From the NCBI GenBank assembly GCA_027574665.1, contig CM050654.1, forward strand, positions 39,070,222 through 39,134,221: DNA of 64,000 nucleotides, given 5' to 3'. The stretch comes from Rhynochetos jubatus. Taxonomy: Eukaryota > Chordata > Aves > Eurypygiformes > Rhynochetidae. A program made the position numbers and the translations under genes. A model generated the notes under the pieces. The model ran no database searches. It was not told where the DNA came from and was given only the letters and a program-made list of their open reading frames with translations. This document shows, piece by piece, positions 13,201 to 26,906 of this stretch. Each line of letters begins with the position of its first letter. Position 1 is the first letter of the stretch.

Positions 13201-13911
13201 AGGTCGCTGCCCACCGCTCCCAGCTACACGGCTCATCCGCCAGCCAAAGCATTTTGCAAAATGCAGTGACAAGGCTGAAAAAAGGTTAATACTAATTAAA
13301 GTTTGTAGTAGGGCACTGCTGAAAAAAAGTTAAAATGTAGACGTTTAGGAGAAATCCATCTTAAATATATATATGTATGTATCTTAAATCAGACTTTCTT
13401 CTCCCCAGACAAAAATTCCTTGCTCTCCGCATGGTACTTTGGCAAACAAAGAAATGCCACGCTGGTCATTTGTACCTACCAGGAATAACGATGCGAACCA
13501 CAAAAACCCAACCGACCTCAATGGTTTGCTTTCAGGTCACCCCACAGTTGAGAGTGAGCTTAGTTTTCAGCTTCCAGACCAAAAGACTGTAACAGCACTG
13601 CAAGAGCACTCACAAGTGGGTTTGATCCAGCTTTAAACACAATAAACTTCCCAAGACTCACTGAAACAGTGGTCAATGCATTTTAGCTTGAAGTAGCCAA
13701 AGAGGGATTTGTGAGATTTGTCTACCATCTACACCTAATTTTAAAGCAGCCACGAACTATACTGCTTCTTCCTACAAACTTAATCCAACTTCTCCTTAGG
13801 GTGGTTAAAAAAAACTTTAAACCTACCAACGGGAAGGTAACAAAACAATTTTGACTGCCACAATAAGAAGCTGGCATGCATTATTGATTTCACCAATTTT
13901 ACAGCATATAG
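10239..13911. other. Intronic, nothing recognised
   Basis: Mixed-composition sequence. Overlapping open frames near 13.0-13.3 kb on both strands show no known protein and no splice sites that would favour one of them. Confidence 0.45.
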
Positions 13912-13963
13912 GATCATAGAATGGTTTGGAAGGAACCTTAAAGATCATCTAGCTCCAACCCTC
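13912..13963 (-). mobile_element. CR1 LINE 3'-terminal remnant
   Basis: Only about 50 bp remain: the tail ATCATAGAATGG, a shortened TTTGGAAGGAACC, then AAGATCATCTAGCTCCAACC. It is the shortest CR1 copy in the window and is sense on the minus strand. Confidence 0.8.
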
Positions 13964-16900
13964 ATATATTTTCTAGTTTATTTAATAAATTCAAAAATTA
14001 AAATGTTATTGTTTTCTTATTCTGAGTGCATAATCTGCTCCAAAAGAGTGTTTCCAGACATTTAGAAGTGTATTTTACAATAGGAGAAGTGAGCATACCT
14101 CATTTCAAAATGCATTAAAATATACAATTCTGGTTACAGGCGCAACAATCTGCCTAATTATTTTTTCCTAATTAGCAGGATGCTCTAACCTCTTTAATAA
14201 GACTTCTGTGGACAGAATGTTCCATATTGGTTATCCATCTGAGGAAAAAACTAAAGAAATACTTCTGAAGTACAGCTAATAGAACAAGCGTGGTTGGGCT
14301 TCGCGGTCAGAAGGCTGCTCTGGCGTGTAATACTGGGAATCTCCAAAACCACAGAATATTCTACGTTAAATGTACCACCACTGACACTACAAACCCCTCC
14401 GTATTTTAAAGACAAAATTAAAGATATTGTGCACAATAGTTAATGAAGTTACAGTTTTAAATTCCACAGCACATGCTGGAGCAAAAGAAAAAAAAAGTAA
14501 CATATGTATGGATCAAAATACGCTGCGGAAAAGCGAGCTAAAGTGATAATGGGAAGGCAAATACCACAGTGATGCTGTAACAGCCCAGAGCATGGCTGCG
14601 TAGTTGTTTTCCTCTTGTGCAAAGCCTTTGCTTCGCACACACAGCTTTTCTCTTCGTGATTCAGAGTCTTAGTATGTACCTAGTAATTAATAGGTAACAA
14701 TATTATCTCCGAGTCCCATCTTATCCAATATAAACTGTTCTCATTATTGCTATATATCGACCGTGTAATTCAAAGACTACCGGTTCAGAGAAACGCAGAG
14801 CCCCAGCAACATCTGTGGTCAGAGGCAGATGCTCGAGATAAAGAAAATTCAGGCCCCTGTTTTGTTAGGAGTTTGCAGAGCAGCTGCTGAGCTTCATCTC
14901 AACAGCTGAAATAGCCTTTATACTGCTTAGAAATGCAGGAAGCACACAAGTATCCCAAACTGCCTCCCCCCGCCACCAATTCATCCACCCCGCTCGCTCA
15001 GACATACCGACTCCACACACGCTCTGAACACACCGGTCTCATCACCCACCAACGGGCCTCTTGAAGGCACAGGGAAACTTCACAGTTTTCCAATGAGTAT
15101 CTAAGAAAACTTAAGAGCCGCGTGCAAAATATAATCAAAGGACAGTCCTTTGGTGAATGCCTGCTAACGACAGAAGGTACGGAGACACCGCAAATATTGT
15201 CTTCAAACACATCTCAACCCCTGAGACCCCCTGCGATCCACGTCAATGACCTTCCATCCAACTGCTAACATTGGAAATCAGTGTTTTAAAAGTATAGATG
15301 CTTACATTTTGATACTGAATGTACACTCCACTCATCATAACACAGCATGGCACATTAAAATCTAGATTTTTTTTCCTGTATTGATACGCCAAGATGTATA
15401 CAAGTATTTTTCAGTCTATTTACACCAGAACAAGTATTAATTCAATGTAAGACCACTCTCTAGGTTCTCTGCTGCATGTTAAAAAAAATGGAAGCAAAGG
15501 TAGGTTTTATAATTTCTAACTCAAGATATAATTTTGAATAAATCCATCAGACTCTGCTTTTCCATAGTCTTTCCAGAAACTATTCTTTTCTGAAACTCCC
15601 ACCACCTCTGCCTAGGGAGCTTCAGTCCTCTTGCACAAGACCCGAGAACTGTGTTTAAAGCACTTCAGACTTGAATGCTTCAACAGCCACAGAAACCACT
15701 GAAGACTGATTCCAAACTAGCTTGGGGCCACAAAATCCTTTGCAAGGCCCGCATTAAACCTCACAAGAGTAGTATAACCTTGAGCAGATGGCAACACAAG
15801 TCTAGAACAGATAGCTATGAGGACTCTCTAACCAAGTCCTCTTCCAGATAGGTTTCTTGAGAGACTTCTTGAAGACACCACCTAAAGCAACCAGTAAACA
15901 CAACAGTCAATTAAACCTGGACAACAGAACTTCTCTGCCAGTTAGGATACTGAATTTTTCTGAGAGTCATGGAAAGAAGAGTCAAAACCAGCAGGATCAG
16001 CAGGCATGACTTGTATGATACTAGGACAGGTATGAAGTCACTATTTTCTCCTGGAATAACTGAGAGTCGGAGATACCAAGAGATGAATAATGACTGATGG
16101 CAATGTTGGACTAACTCAATTTACTCCCAAAGAACCTACCCAACTTCTTTTTCCTCCCACTTTGATACCAACCAGCAAAGACCAACACTAATTGAGAACC
16201 AACTTTAATCTAGGATGAGGACAGCATAAAGAAGTAGTTTAACGGCTAAAGTCAAAAAAGAGAACAAGTAAGAAAAAGGTCGATCTACTACTGAAGACTA
16301 AAAAACTTCAAGAACTTGACAAGTGCAGCAAAATAGGCTGTTTGTAAAGAACCCCTGCAATCTATCTAATCAAAAGCTTTGTCCACCTATTAACCTCCAA
16401 CATGAGCCGCAGCCTGCATCAAGATGAACTGGACACCCTTGAAGGAAAACAGGTCTAACGCACACATTCCTTTTTTTGTCAATGGCTACAAGGCAGACAG
16501 AAGTTATGTCTGGCACTGTAAACAGTATGATGTAGAGCACTTCAGTACTTCCTTCAGAAATAACATCTAATTTTGGCTCATCTACAATTTATTACAGTAC
16601 AGATAGAAGGAGTATTTCTCTTGCTATAAGTTAATCCAGGAATAATTTCACTCTGAAAAAAATAAACTAAAAAAAAAAACCTTCATTACAATTTCCCCTG
16701 AAATTCATCTCTTCTTGCATAGTTTTAGTATCTTTAGCATTATTTCTTTGAATGTATTTAGCATATAAAATTTTTAGCTGTTATGTTTTTAATAAAATTG
16801 ATTACCAGGAAATTTCTGTATATGCACAGTTTAAAATAATTCTATTCCTCAGGGTTTAAACATCGAGACGTTGCTATGCATAAAAACTGTTCCATGTTTA

Positions 16901-19900
16901 GTGAGTTACAACTATTCTGTCATGAGAAGGAAATGCGTTTTGTTCACAAAAGCCAAAGGCACTGTCAAACCTGCAGCAATCTGCAGAACAGTAGGAAAAA
17001 AAGCGCCTGCAAACTAACTGCTACCAGATAATGGTTCTATTTATCATTCTTAAATTCCATCTTTAATTAAAAATGGGATATTCTCTTACATAAATAAAAA
17101 ATTGCAGCTGTTCTCAAATTACTCCTCTTCAATTTTTTTAATTCTTCTATATGTAATATACATAGTATTATGTGCATTCAAAAATTTCTTCATGTTACAG
17201 TGTTAACACTTAATTCCATGAAGATTTTTCCATACTCCAAATAGACACACATCTTCATTACATGAAGAATATGTTATGTTAAGATGAGATTATCACTCTT
17301 AAAGAAAGCACAAGTTAACAAAATTTGTAGTAGGAATATCACTTAGCTGCAATAAAATTATATTTGAAATAAATTTTGTATTGTTTTATTTATAATAATT
17401 TACACCTTTTCTTAAAACCATTTGATAACTCACTAAACAATTTAAGTAGCTACATCAGGTAAAATTGGTGAGAGAAAATATTAGGCCAACTCTAGATACA
17501 TCTTTCCTCAGAGTAATTATTAGAAATAACACTGTTAACAGGTATAAATTCTTCCAGTACTAACACTGCAAAAATAAAATCATGTATTTGCTTTTGATGG
17601 TGTGTCCACTGTTGTTTCCTTTATCCTTTCTTCAAACTTCTATTGGACAGAAGCATAAGCTCCAGCATGCTACAAGATGGAAATTAAGAGAGCTAAAACA
17701 AAAAATGATGAACAAGTAGGCAAGGTTATAAACATAAACAAAAAAAACCAACCCTGCTCTGAAATGGAAAGCAATCTTTAAAATGACTGTGTCCACTGGA
17801 CCATCAGAGTATGTGTGCAGGAGGAAGGGAGGAAAAGACAGGGACAAAGGACAAAGGCAAGAAAGAGGAAATACTGTCCAAGAGAATAAGGAGACTGCAA
17901 AAATCATTACAGAATGATGAACAAAAAAAAGTCTTTCAGTTGCTCTGTACTTGCCAAAGATATTCAAATAAATAGACATAATTTACATGGATCCTTGGTT
18001 TTTTTTTTGAAGGGAGGGTAAATTAGTCATCATGATCCAAAGCACAGCAATAACAGGTATCATTCCCAAGCTTGGGCTGAGTAGTGTAAGAGGGAAGAGG
18101 AGGAGGAGGAAATAAATTGATCAAACTGTGGTTTGGGGGAGTCAGAATTCCATCTTCAATTAAACACATTCCATCGCATCGTAATTTGGCATATAGACTG
18201 TATGTTTAGTGAAGAAATAACATCATAAACCACAAAATCAAGTATTTTATGGATTAATTTAGGCTCACATATCAGTTTGATTCTGAATAGCCTTTACAAA
18301 GTAGACTCTCCCAACCATCCTTGTCTAGAATGCCTCAGCTCACACCAGACTGCCCTCCAAGACCCTGAACCCTATCCCTTCAGATGAAACAAAGCCAGGA
18401 GTTGATGCTCCTGGAGAGCATTTAATGGACTCCAGACTCATCTTATGGACACTCAGTCCTTAAGAACCAGGCTACACTTGGTCTGAAGCAAAACCCCCAG
18501 AAATAACGTGCCGTGTGGATGCTGGACCAGGAGCACCACTTCACTCTGCCGTCCCTCCACAACCCTACCAAAGATGTGCTACTTGTTGACAGGTATCACC
18601 TGCCTATCCTTTCATGCCCGTGTTACAATTCCATACACAGTTGCAATCGCAGAGAAATCAAGGAGATTAAAGCAGAAAACACCTCTGGGCACGTTTTCTA
18701 GTGACCACGGACCTCATTAGTGCCTTCAAAATCCACACAGAAACTCATGGACACCCACAGGAGATGGGAAGAGCCCACAGCTGGTGTGACAAAGCTTCTC
18801 TAGATATATTGCTTGAACTTCCAAGTCTGTAGCACCCAAGCACAGGGAAAGCCCTATCCAGCAGTAGTAGTCAATGGAGACTGAACAGTTACGGTGCGAC
18901 TGGAAGCAAAACCAGCTGAGCAGGGTACTGAGCTCTCGGCTACGGTGGTTCAGGTCGGACTAGGTAGCTAAAGAAATTCTTGGTCTGTTGTAGACTGGCA
19001 ACTGAGATGTCCTCAGCTACCTGAACCAAGACTTTAAAAATTCCATATTATTGGGTCAGGGTAATGCTTGCCAAAAAAAAACCAAAAAGAAAAAAATATT
19101 AATGTTAATGTAGGTCTTCTCCCCAATCTGTTTTGATAAAACCAGTTTGCATAACATTTCATTATATATCAATTCACAAAATCCTGCCAAGTTGTGAGTC
19201 CTCATTAAGAAAGCTAGTATTTATGACACCGGAATATACAGCTATATATCCAAATCATGTGCAAACCAAGTATCTGACAAAATTTGTATTATTTACTTCT
19301 TAGGTGAAAAAAAAAAATTGAGATTAGGAAAAGCAGCACAGGGAAAAAAAGGGGGAAAAAAAAAAAATCAAGATTTTACTCTTTATTAGATGCAAACCAA
19401 AAGCTTTGTTTCTTTCCCTTTGGAAGATCAAATTAGTGTTATGGACTAGAACGACAATGAATTACAGAAAGTATCATATCCTTACAATATAGTATTGCAT
19501 ATATTTGTTATGTGAAAATAGAAATGCAATCCATAACTAATCTAGAAATAAAATATATACACAGATCCCATTTAAAAGGACAGATAAAATACTCATTAAA
19601 ACCCTAAGTGTAGAAATACTGAAACATAATGCACAATTTCATTACATTTTACTGCCAGCGATGTAAATATCAATTCTCCAGGTGATTCATAAAATTCATT
19701 TCAGAAAGAAAACTAAAGATTTCACCCAGCACTGGAGAACATAAAGGAAAACACATGCCAGGGTTTGAAAAAACAGACTTGTTCTTCCCTTGTTTCAGAG
19801 TATTTTTCTGGAATTTCAGCAAATCTTTTGCAGATCAAACGGACAACTGCCATTTCACATTAGAACTTCCTACAGATCACCCAGCAGTCCCAAGCAGCAT

Positions 19901-22900
19901 CCTTCCTGGTCCTGCACCTCTCCTTGAATTGTGTTCATCATTCCCATCTTATTTCTGCCAACGTTGAGATCATATATATACTTCCACTGACTTCAAAGGA
20001 AGGAGCCTGCACTTAAAATTCATCTAAAAGCTCTTTTAACTCTCCAAATTGTGAAATTGCCTAATAACAGGACTGTATTTAAAAAAAAGAAAAAAGCATG
20101 TTGGACAAATTAAACAACTAAAGTTTTTGGAGGGAAGCATGCATGTGGGGGTTTCCACACAGAAACCTAAAGAAAACCTGTCACTTTTAAAATGAATAGC
20201 TACCATCTGCCAGCATTTTATCTGAGGCAAAGTTGATTAATGCAAAGTGAATGTTTAAGATCACATTGCTGTCTGCCTGAATAAATTTCAGGTAGTTTAC
20301 TTAGGAAATTATTTATCCCGTTTCTTAAAAAAGGGGTTTTTTTGTTACTGGATTCCTTCCCCCAAGTTTTTACGCAGCCAGACTAAGAATAAAAACATTT
20401 GCTCCTAAGTTGCCGTACAGTACAAGGACACTGAGCACCAGAACATCGCTTCTGGCCCCTCTGCACAACGGCAGCAAGGTAATTAATCTGCCTGACAAAG
20501 GGGATCCCACCTCCGTCGCTGGCTTCATGAAAACTTTCAGGCAGCCTCTCTCTGTCATACCAAAAAGTAAATTTTAGCAGTCTAATGGTGAGCAGAGAAA
20601 CCACAGCAGCACTGTGATCCTCAATGGGAAATGATTTTGCCCTTAGACCTCACTTAATTTTTTAATGGATTAATATTTTCACCAATTACTTTATTTTTTA
20701 CCTTGACTTACACTATTTTCCCAATTAAAAATAAAAAGAAAATCAATCACAGAACTTAAAACATTTTTCTTTTGTTAACTTTATCAGATCATTGTTTTAT
20801 ATTAGCGTTCTGATAAAAATCATTCTCAAATACACTTGATTATATGCTCTTCTTTGGAAGTTTACTGTGAACGATAACATTTTCAGAAGAAGCATTCAGA
20901 ACAGATTTTGGGCGATATTAACCTAAATCAAACAAAACCCAGTTTTACACGTACATTCCCACGTTACGTACTTCCAGCATCAGATGGCCTCCAAGTTCTC
21001 CCTCATCAGAGAGAATTTCACACCCGTTACTCAGGCTGGGACACCCTCTACCATCCAAGGCTATAGAAGTGGAGAGCATCATCTGTAATAAGTGGTGGAG
21101 CTTCATGCTGTTCCATATGGACATATATTCTCTTTGCTTACACTTTAAGCTGGCTGGACACCAGCCAACTCTGGTCAGAAGTCACAAAGTTGTTTTAGCT
21201 CAATACATGGTGCCTGTGTCTCGTATCTCGGTAGGGTTTATTAGTTTAGGCTCAACACGGCGCTAGGACGGCCATCTGGCCCTCAGTGCGAAGCTAGATC
21301 CCAACCAGCAAGAGCAAAGCGTGGGCAGGAGGAACGTGTATGCGTTTGCACAAGCCCGTGTGAACTAACCTTGGTGAACTCAACTTATCTGTTCAAAAAA
21401 ATAAGAAAAAAAAGTAAATGTAAGCAAGTTTAGCACTAATGAAATTAAAGAAGTGATGACCCTTTACTCAGCTTGGGAGCGTAAAAGAGGAGCACGGGAC
21501 TAAGCAGGGTCTCTTTAAACTAAGGATTTCTGTTATTCCTTGTTTAGACATCTCTACAGCAAAGTATGAACGTCTTTATTTGTATCCATCACTAAGGCTA
21601 GAGAAATGAGTAAATTATACCCATATGGTGTTTTTAGTCAAAGATAATACCTGAACCCTGTCTTCAGGCAATACTGGCTATTACACTTAGCCACCTTATT
21701 TCTTCATCCCTCTGTATGAACTAATCAAAGCACAGAGGACAATTCACCAGTCTGTTCTTTAGGAGCACGTGCCACTGCATCTGACATAAAACTGCAGCTA
21801 AAACACACATACACAGACAGTTATTAAGCTTACACTGAGCAACAAAGAAATGCCGTGGAACTTACTAGAGCTCTGGGCAGAAAATTATTCAGCAATTCCA
21901 ATAAGGTGAGACACATCCCCTCTTCAAATGCAAGGAAGTTGAGCGACAAGACCAAAATTCACTCTTAGTCAATACCATAAATGAGATGCAAGTTTTATTC
22001 ACCTATATACAGAAGCAAACACCATAAATTATGTCAATAAAAAATGCTCAGTATCAGGTAATCGGTTTTTTTAATCCGCAAGTGCATGGTTATTTAACTA
22101 ATACACTGCTCACACATACCATTTCTTTATTTCTCACCTGAGTGTTATTAGGGCCAAATTCTGGGAAGGCCTCTAACGCAGGGAAAATTATTCCACTTCC
22201 TACAAAGGTTATATAAGGATGCACTTTCACTCTTTGGCAAAAAGATGTAAGACGACAGGAATATTCCCTGCACAAATGGACATCTATGTATTCAGCTTTA
22301 ATGAAATGGCTGAAATGTGCCCTGCCTTGCTTCACCTCACATCTTCAACCATCTTCCCCAGGACGTATTATTTGCAGGTGGTTTTTTGAAAGGAAAAATG
22401 TCTAGAAAACAGTATGTACTCGAGCTTAGGAATGCTCACACATGCAAGCTGCGCTGCGTTTTCAGTGGGACTGCTCATACACTGTACTCACTGGAATAAA
22501 AATGTACAAGACTGCTGTGTTGAAGACCACATTTAGCCAACGCCAGTCCATCAGCTAATAAAGAATTCACTCTATAATAATGCATTTTCTCCTTATAGAA
22601 CAGGATGAAAACATCAACTCTGAAACAATCCTAAATCTAGTCATCTTTAAGAGGTTATTTAAAAAAATGCAACACATCTACATTATATACTCTTGGAATA
22701 TACTATACATTGCCGAACACCACACCCCCCAGGTTTGGTTGTGGTGGTTTCTTTTTATTCCAGAGTTCTATTAATTGAAAACAATGATTTGTTCTCTCTT
22801 TTGTAAAATGTAAAAAGCATAGTTTGTCTTTAAAATATAGTTGTCAAATATCAAGGGGTATATATATGCTAACATTTACCCTAGGGGTATTGCAGGGCTA

Positions 22901-25340
22901 GAGTCTGTTACAAATAAAATCTTTATTCATGTGAACAGCTACCTGGGGGGCAGTACTGAATGTTACACATAATATTTATATATATATTTTTTAAAATAAT
23001 CTAGCACTGCTATTAAAACGGACTGGAAGATACACTGCATTTAGTCTCTCCGTTCTGCAGATCTAAGTCTTATGATACTAACTTTTTTGCCTTTGAATTA
23101 CTTTGTGCAGAGGATAGTCCCTAAAAGATAAATTGCTTTATGTCTAGTGTGTCCTATCAACAGTTTTATTATCTGAAATTTAAAAGATTGCTCATGGTAA
23201 TAAATAATAGAATTAGGAGAAAAAAAAGAGAGCAACCTTTTTTCATTGAATTCTGCAAGCAGTATTTTTTTTTGAGAACTCGACTAAGTAAAAAAAAGGC
23301 TAAAAAAATTCATTTTTGTTACATGCTTTCTAGGATTACTGAATAGTCACTCTGTGCTACAGAAAACAACTTTAGACAAGATCAGACATCTACATTTATC
23401 GAAGAGTTTAAGCTGTCTGAAGCAAGTTGGGAGACAAAGCAGACAACGCAGCAGCTCTGCGGACTGCCGTGAGGAGGTCACGTCTCTGCTGGACCTTCCT
23501 AATTTACAGAATGAAGACGGTAATATTCCATCAACTGCTAAAAACACTCTTCAATTGTTGAAAAACTTGTCTAGAGAAAGCAGACAGTAATTCTGCCCTT
23601 TTCCAGTACATTTCAAATGCCGTAATTTGGAGATTGTCACCACAAGGATGAAACTCCTTGTACTAATGCGTTGTCCAAACAGACAGCTTCTTTCCAATTA
23701 AGGAAAAATCATGTGAGTCTCTATATAGCAATTAAGAAAGCTCTTAGAACAGCTGTACATCAATATATTAGACCATTTCAAGTTTACTAGCCAAGTATGC
23801 CGCCTTTAAAAACTCCCCTTATGGCCTTCCAAGTTGGAGGGACTCGCTGTGTGCCTGATCTTCCCCATTCATCAGGGCTTCTGTCCTCCTGCGAGGAGAT
23901 GAATGAAGACGTGAGCTGGTTTAACGACACATTGCACAACAAAGCCATGAGAACAGAAAAGAAACGTTTTTCTAGAGAAACGCAGAACAGCCTTCGCACT
24001 GGGGAAATAATACAAATTTATGCAGCGTTGAAGATAAAATACGAAGTGGCAGATACCTTCCATAATAGCTACGTGTGTTCCCCTTGAAGGGTGAAGGCAT
24101 CTTCTCCCTGTGAAAATTCTGGGTAAATCTAATTTTTGCACGGGAACATCATTTTGCACACCGAGACATCGACTGCACGGTTCACAGAAGTAACATTAGG
24201 CGCACTGCTTGTTATCAGTTCAGTTTTAAGTGTTCCTCAAGGGAGTACATGTCTGTTCTCCAATAAAAGTATTTGCAAGTTCATCACAAAGTCTCTGGTC
24301 ACTGCAGAGCATCTGAATTTAACATCTATGATTCTGCACTTTACACTGCTTCAAAAGCACTTTTTAAGACGGTTCTTTAACTCACTGAACATCACTTGAA
24401 ATCTAAACAACCTGCTTCCTTCCTATAATCGGCTTGTACGTATTAAACATCTTTTAAAACGTACGTATACTACTGCTGTATAGAAGCATTGCAACACTAG
24501 TTAGCATCAGCGTTATTTCTCATACATACCAGCATCTTGAAATAAAGCACAGTTTGAAAATGAAAATTTACTAATGCAGCTCCGACAACAAAAACGTTTG
24601 CCCTCGAAATACCTGTGACCTTTCCGTACTATTAAATGCACAAATAGAAACAAGGTATTTATGAGACCTCACATCTATGAAAATCACTTGTAAAAGAAAA
24701 TTTTTAGTCCACAAACGATGTCAGTATTATAAATAATGCAAACTTGGTATTTCCCAGCACCTCACAAAAAGATTGGAATATTTAAATGTGTCACTCAAAA
24801 CACACACTCCTGCCAGTTTGCAATGAGAATTTTTTCTTAGATACCTGGGAAGCAGATCTTTAGTGGTTACTAGCAAGCTAGAAATAAAAGAAAGAATCAA
24901 GGTTAATTTTAATCAATGTTTTTTTTCTAACAGGAGAGAGTAGTCAGCCTCATTCGGTTGTAGTCTGATGCGCTTATTAAACTGAAAGTATAAAATACCT
25001 GAAACATTCAATTACAAAACAAACATTAAAAATGTGCAAGTAAAGTAGAAGGTACCTCTAATCAGTTTTCCTCTCACCAGTCACATCAGCCCTTGTTCCT
25101 AAAATTTTATCCTGCCTGCGAGGATAAGGTACAAACCCTTTTTTAAACATCGCATCTTTGTGAACTTTGACTATTTGATTCTGTCTGATCAAACTCTTAA
25201 CAGCAAAGAAAAAGCTTTCCTCCCTTTAAGATGCTCTATTGGTTAGATCAGATTTATTTGCTGTCAGGAAAGGTTATATTTGCACATAAGACTATGACAG
25301 ATTGCAAGTTTATTAACTTCAAGTGAGTTTTCAAGCTGCT
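13964..25340. other. Long intronic stretch without recognised elements
   Basis: More than 11 kb with no CR1. Two less AT-rich parts, about 15600-16460 and 18290-19030, have a visible excess of A over T on the plus strand; 16460-18290 between them is very AT-rich. A/G-rich low-complexity sequence lies at about 19308-19370. A small CpG-containing patch at about 23437-23485 sits among short plus-strand open frames. None of these could be assigned. Confidence 0.4.
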
Positions 25341-25359
25341 GGGTTGAGTTTTTTTTGTT

Positions 25360-25391
25360 GGGTTGGGGTTTTTTTTGGTGGGGTTTTGGGG
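25360..25391 (+). other. Potential G-quadruplex
   Basis: Four G-runs occur at 25360-25362, 25365-25368, 25380-25383 and 25388-25391, with loops of 2, 11 and 4 bases, in a G/T-only tract with long T-runs. A C-rich stretch follows at about 25411-25425. This is low-complexity sequence with quadruplex potential on the non-template side relative to QTMAN's antisense. Confidence 0.5.
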
Positions 25392-26030
25392 TTTTTTTTG
25401 GCATCATTCCCTCCCCCTCCCCCCAAGACGTGGGTTACTTGACAAATTGGAGTTAAGTTATCTTAGGTCAATGTAACTGTAAGTTAAACTAATGAAGTGT
25501 ATGTCTATGAGTGATGTCTGATTAGTTTAATACAGTTAGTGCTGGACAGCTTGGGCTGCTGACCTTGAAGGAACACAGATAACATTGCGATGCGTTGGAG
25601 GATGTGGTTGTGATACAAGACAAATTTACATAACAGTTTGTCATATACACTCCTCCAAAACAAAACTGTTGCAAAAGGAAAGCAATAGGAAACCAACGCT
25701 AAATGCCTCGCACAAGACAAACCGGGGAAAATTAATTATAACATTTGGCTTGGGCTGGTAGCTTATTTTAAATGCGAGCCAGAAGCAGGCACAGAAAAGG
25801 TGTACGTTTATATAGCATGCATTCCAAAACGGATTAGACATCGTATTGGGTAACACTATTCAAAAGCAGCCTTCTACAGCACAAGTCCCACTCTCGAAAA
25901 ATCATATTCCTTCCCCAGCCAACGACGTCTACTTGCTCCTGGTAACAAATACCAGACCCGGTTCTGAACTCTAACTAGTTAGCACATTGTCTAGGTGTGC
26001 TCAGAGTCCTGCTGCAGTGCTGAAAAGCAG

Positions 26031-26171
26031 CGGCTTGTGTTAAACCATCCCCACGCACGAACCCCACGTGCCTTCTCCATGAAGGCACAAAGTCAACCGA
26101 GTTCTCATTTACTACCCACACTGAGATGCTCCGCTGCGCGCCCTGACCGGAACACGCACCACGCCACGCGA
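26031..26171. promoter_or_regulatory. Dense CpG cluster 0.7 kb inside the intron
   Basis: Thirteen CpG dinucleotides in about 140 bp with GC near 57 percent, including a perfect E-box CACGTG at 26065-26070 and a GCGCGCCC-type core near 26137-26143. It is too short for a standard CpG island but far denser than the neighbouring intron, about 740 bp downstream of the QTMAN donor. It may be an enhancer or an alternative or antisense promoter. No other evidence is available in the sequence. Confidence 0.3.
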
Positions 26172-26906
26172 TATGCTGCTGCTCAATACAATCATCTTAT
26201 CACATCTCAACTGATCAGGTAGGCCAAGCAAAATTGCTAGGTTTAAAGACAGCTTGGTTCTGGAGTGACTGATTCTCACTACATGATAACTATCTGTTGA
26301 CCTAAATAGTCTGCTTTTATCAGTCCAGGTTCTAGCTGATAGAAATTTGCCACTTACATAAATGCATAATTGACATCCACAGTTGCTGTCACATTACAGA
26401 ACCAGACTGTCATTAAGATAAAACTGCTCCCTTAATCCTCCAGGTCAGCCTGAGTAGTACACTCTGATAAATCAGACTTGCTAATAGATACATCGGAGGG
26501 CAAGTGTGGAAGCTTGCAGTGTTCACATCTATGCCATCTTTCAGCCTAATCTGTGAAGCACGGTTTAAAACTTTCAGCATTACTGAATTCACTAGACAGT
26601 TTTAAAATAGGAGGCACACATACATATATACACAAAGAGGTATCCAGATACTCGCACTCTGTGAGACTTCCAAGGACTAGCAATGCCAGACAAAGTAGTC
26701 TACGAAACTCCAAAACATGGTGGCAAATTCCCACATTTATATCCAAAGAAGTCAATGCAAGAAGAAAAGCTCATATTGTCCATTGCAAGTCTCCATTTGC
26801 TTCCACATATATGCCTGTACGCACACAACTGAAGATTTAGCTCAAGAAACCCGGTTGAAGGCCTCTCTGTAATTTGAGCTGTGACATTATTCAGCTCCTG
26901 GGTTAC

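Larger units (their letters stand above)
1..26906 (-). other. QTMAN: Intron of QTMAN after the first coding exon (partial)
   Basis: This runs from the donor at 26906 to the window edge and is still intron at position 1. I looked on the minus strand for the next conserved block of the family (around the FHENQL motif) and did not find it. The sequence holds CR1 fragments, A-tracts, one CpG cluster and one exon-like segment, described separately. Large introns are normal for this gene in vertebrates. Confidence 0.8.

Noticed and set aside
17632-17979. 115-codon hydrophobic open frame on the minus strand
   Set aside because: The hydrophobicity follows from T-rich sequence read as Phe/Leu/Val codons. 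There is no start context or splice support.
21036-21070. GGGACACCCTCTACCATCC, resembling the CR1 GGGACACCCTCCACTAGA block
   Set aside because: Flanking sequence shows none of the neighbouring CR1 blocks, so it is probably chance.
23354-24087. Two successive plus-strand frames with some CpGs, considered as a retrocopied gene
   Set aside because: Neither peptide is recognised, they are in separate pieces without a poly(A) tail, and the minus strand is equally open.
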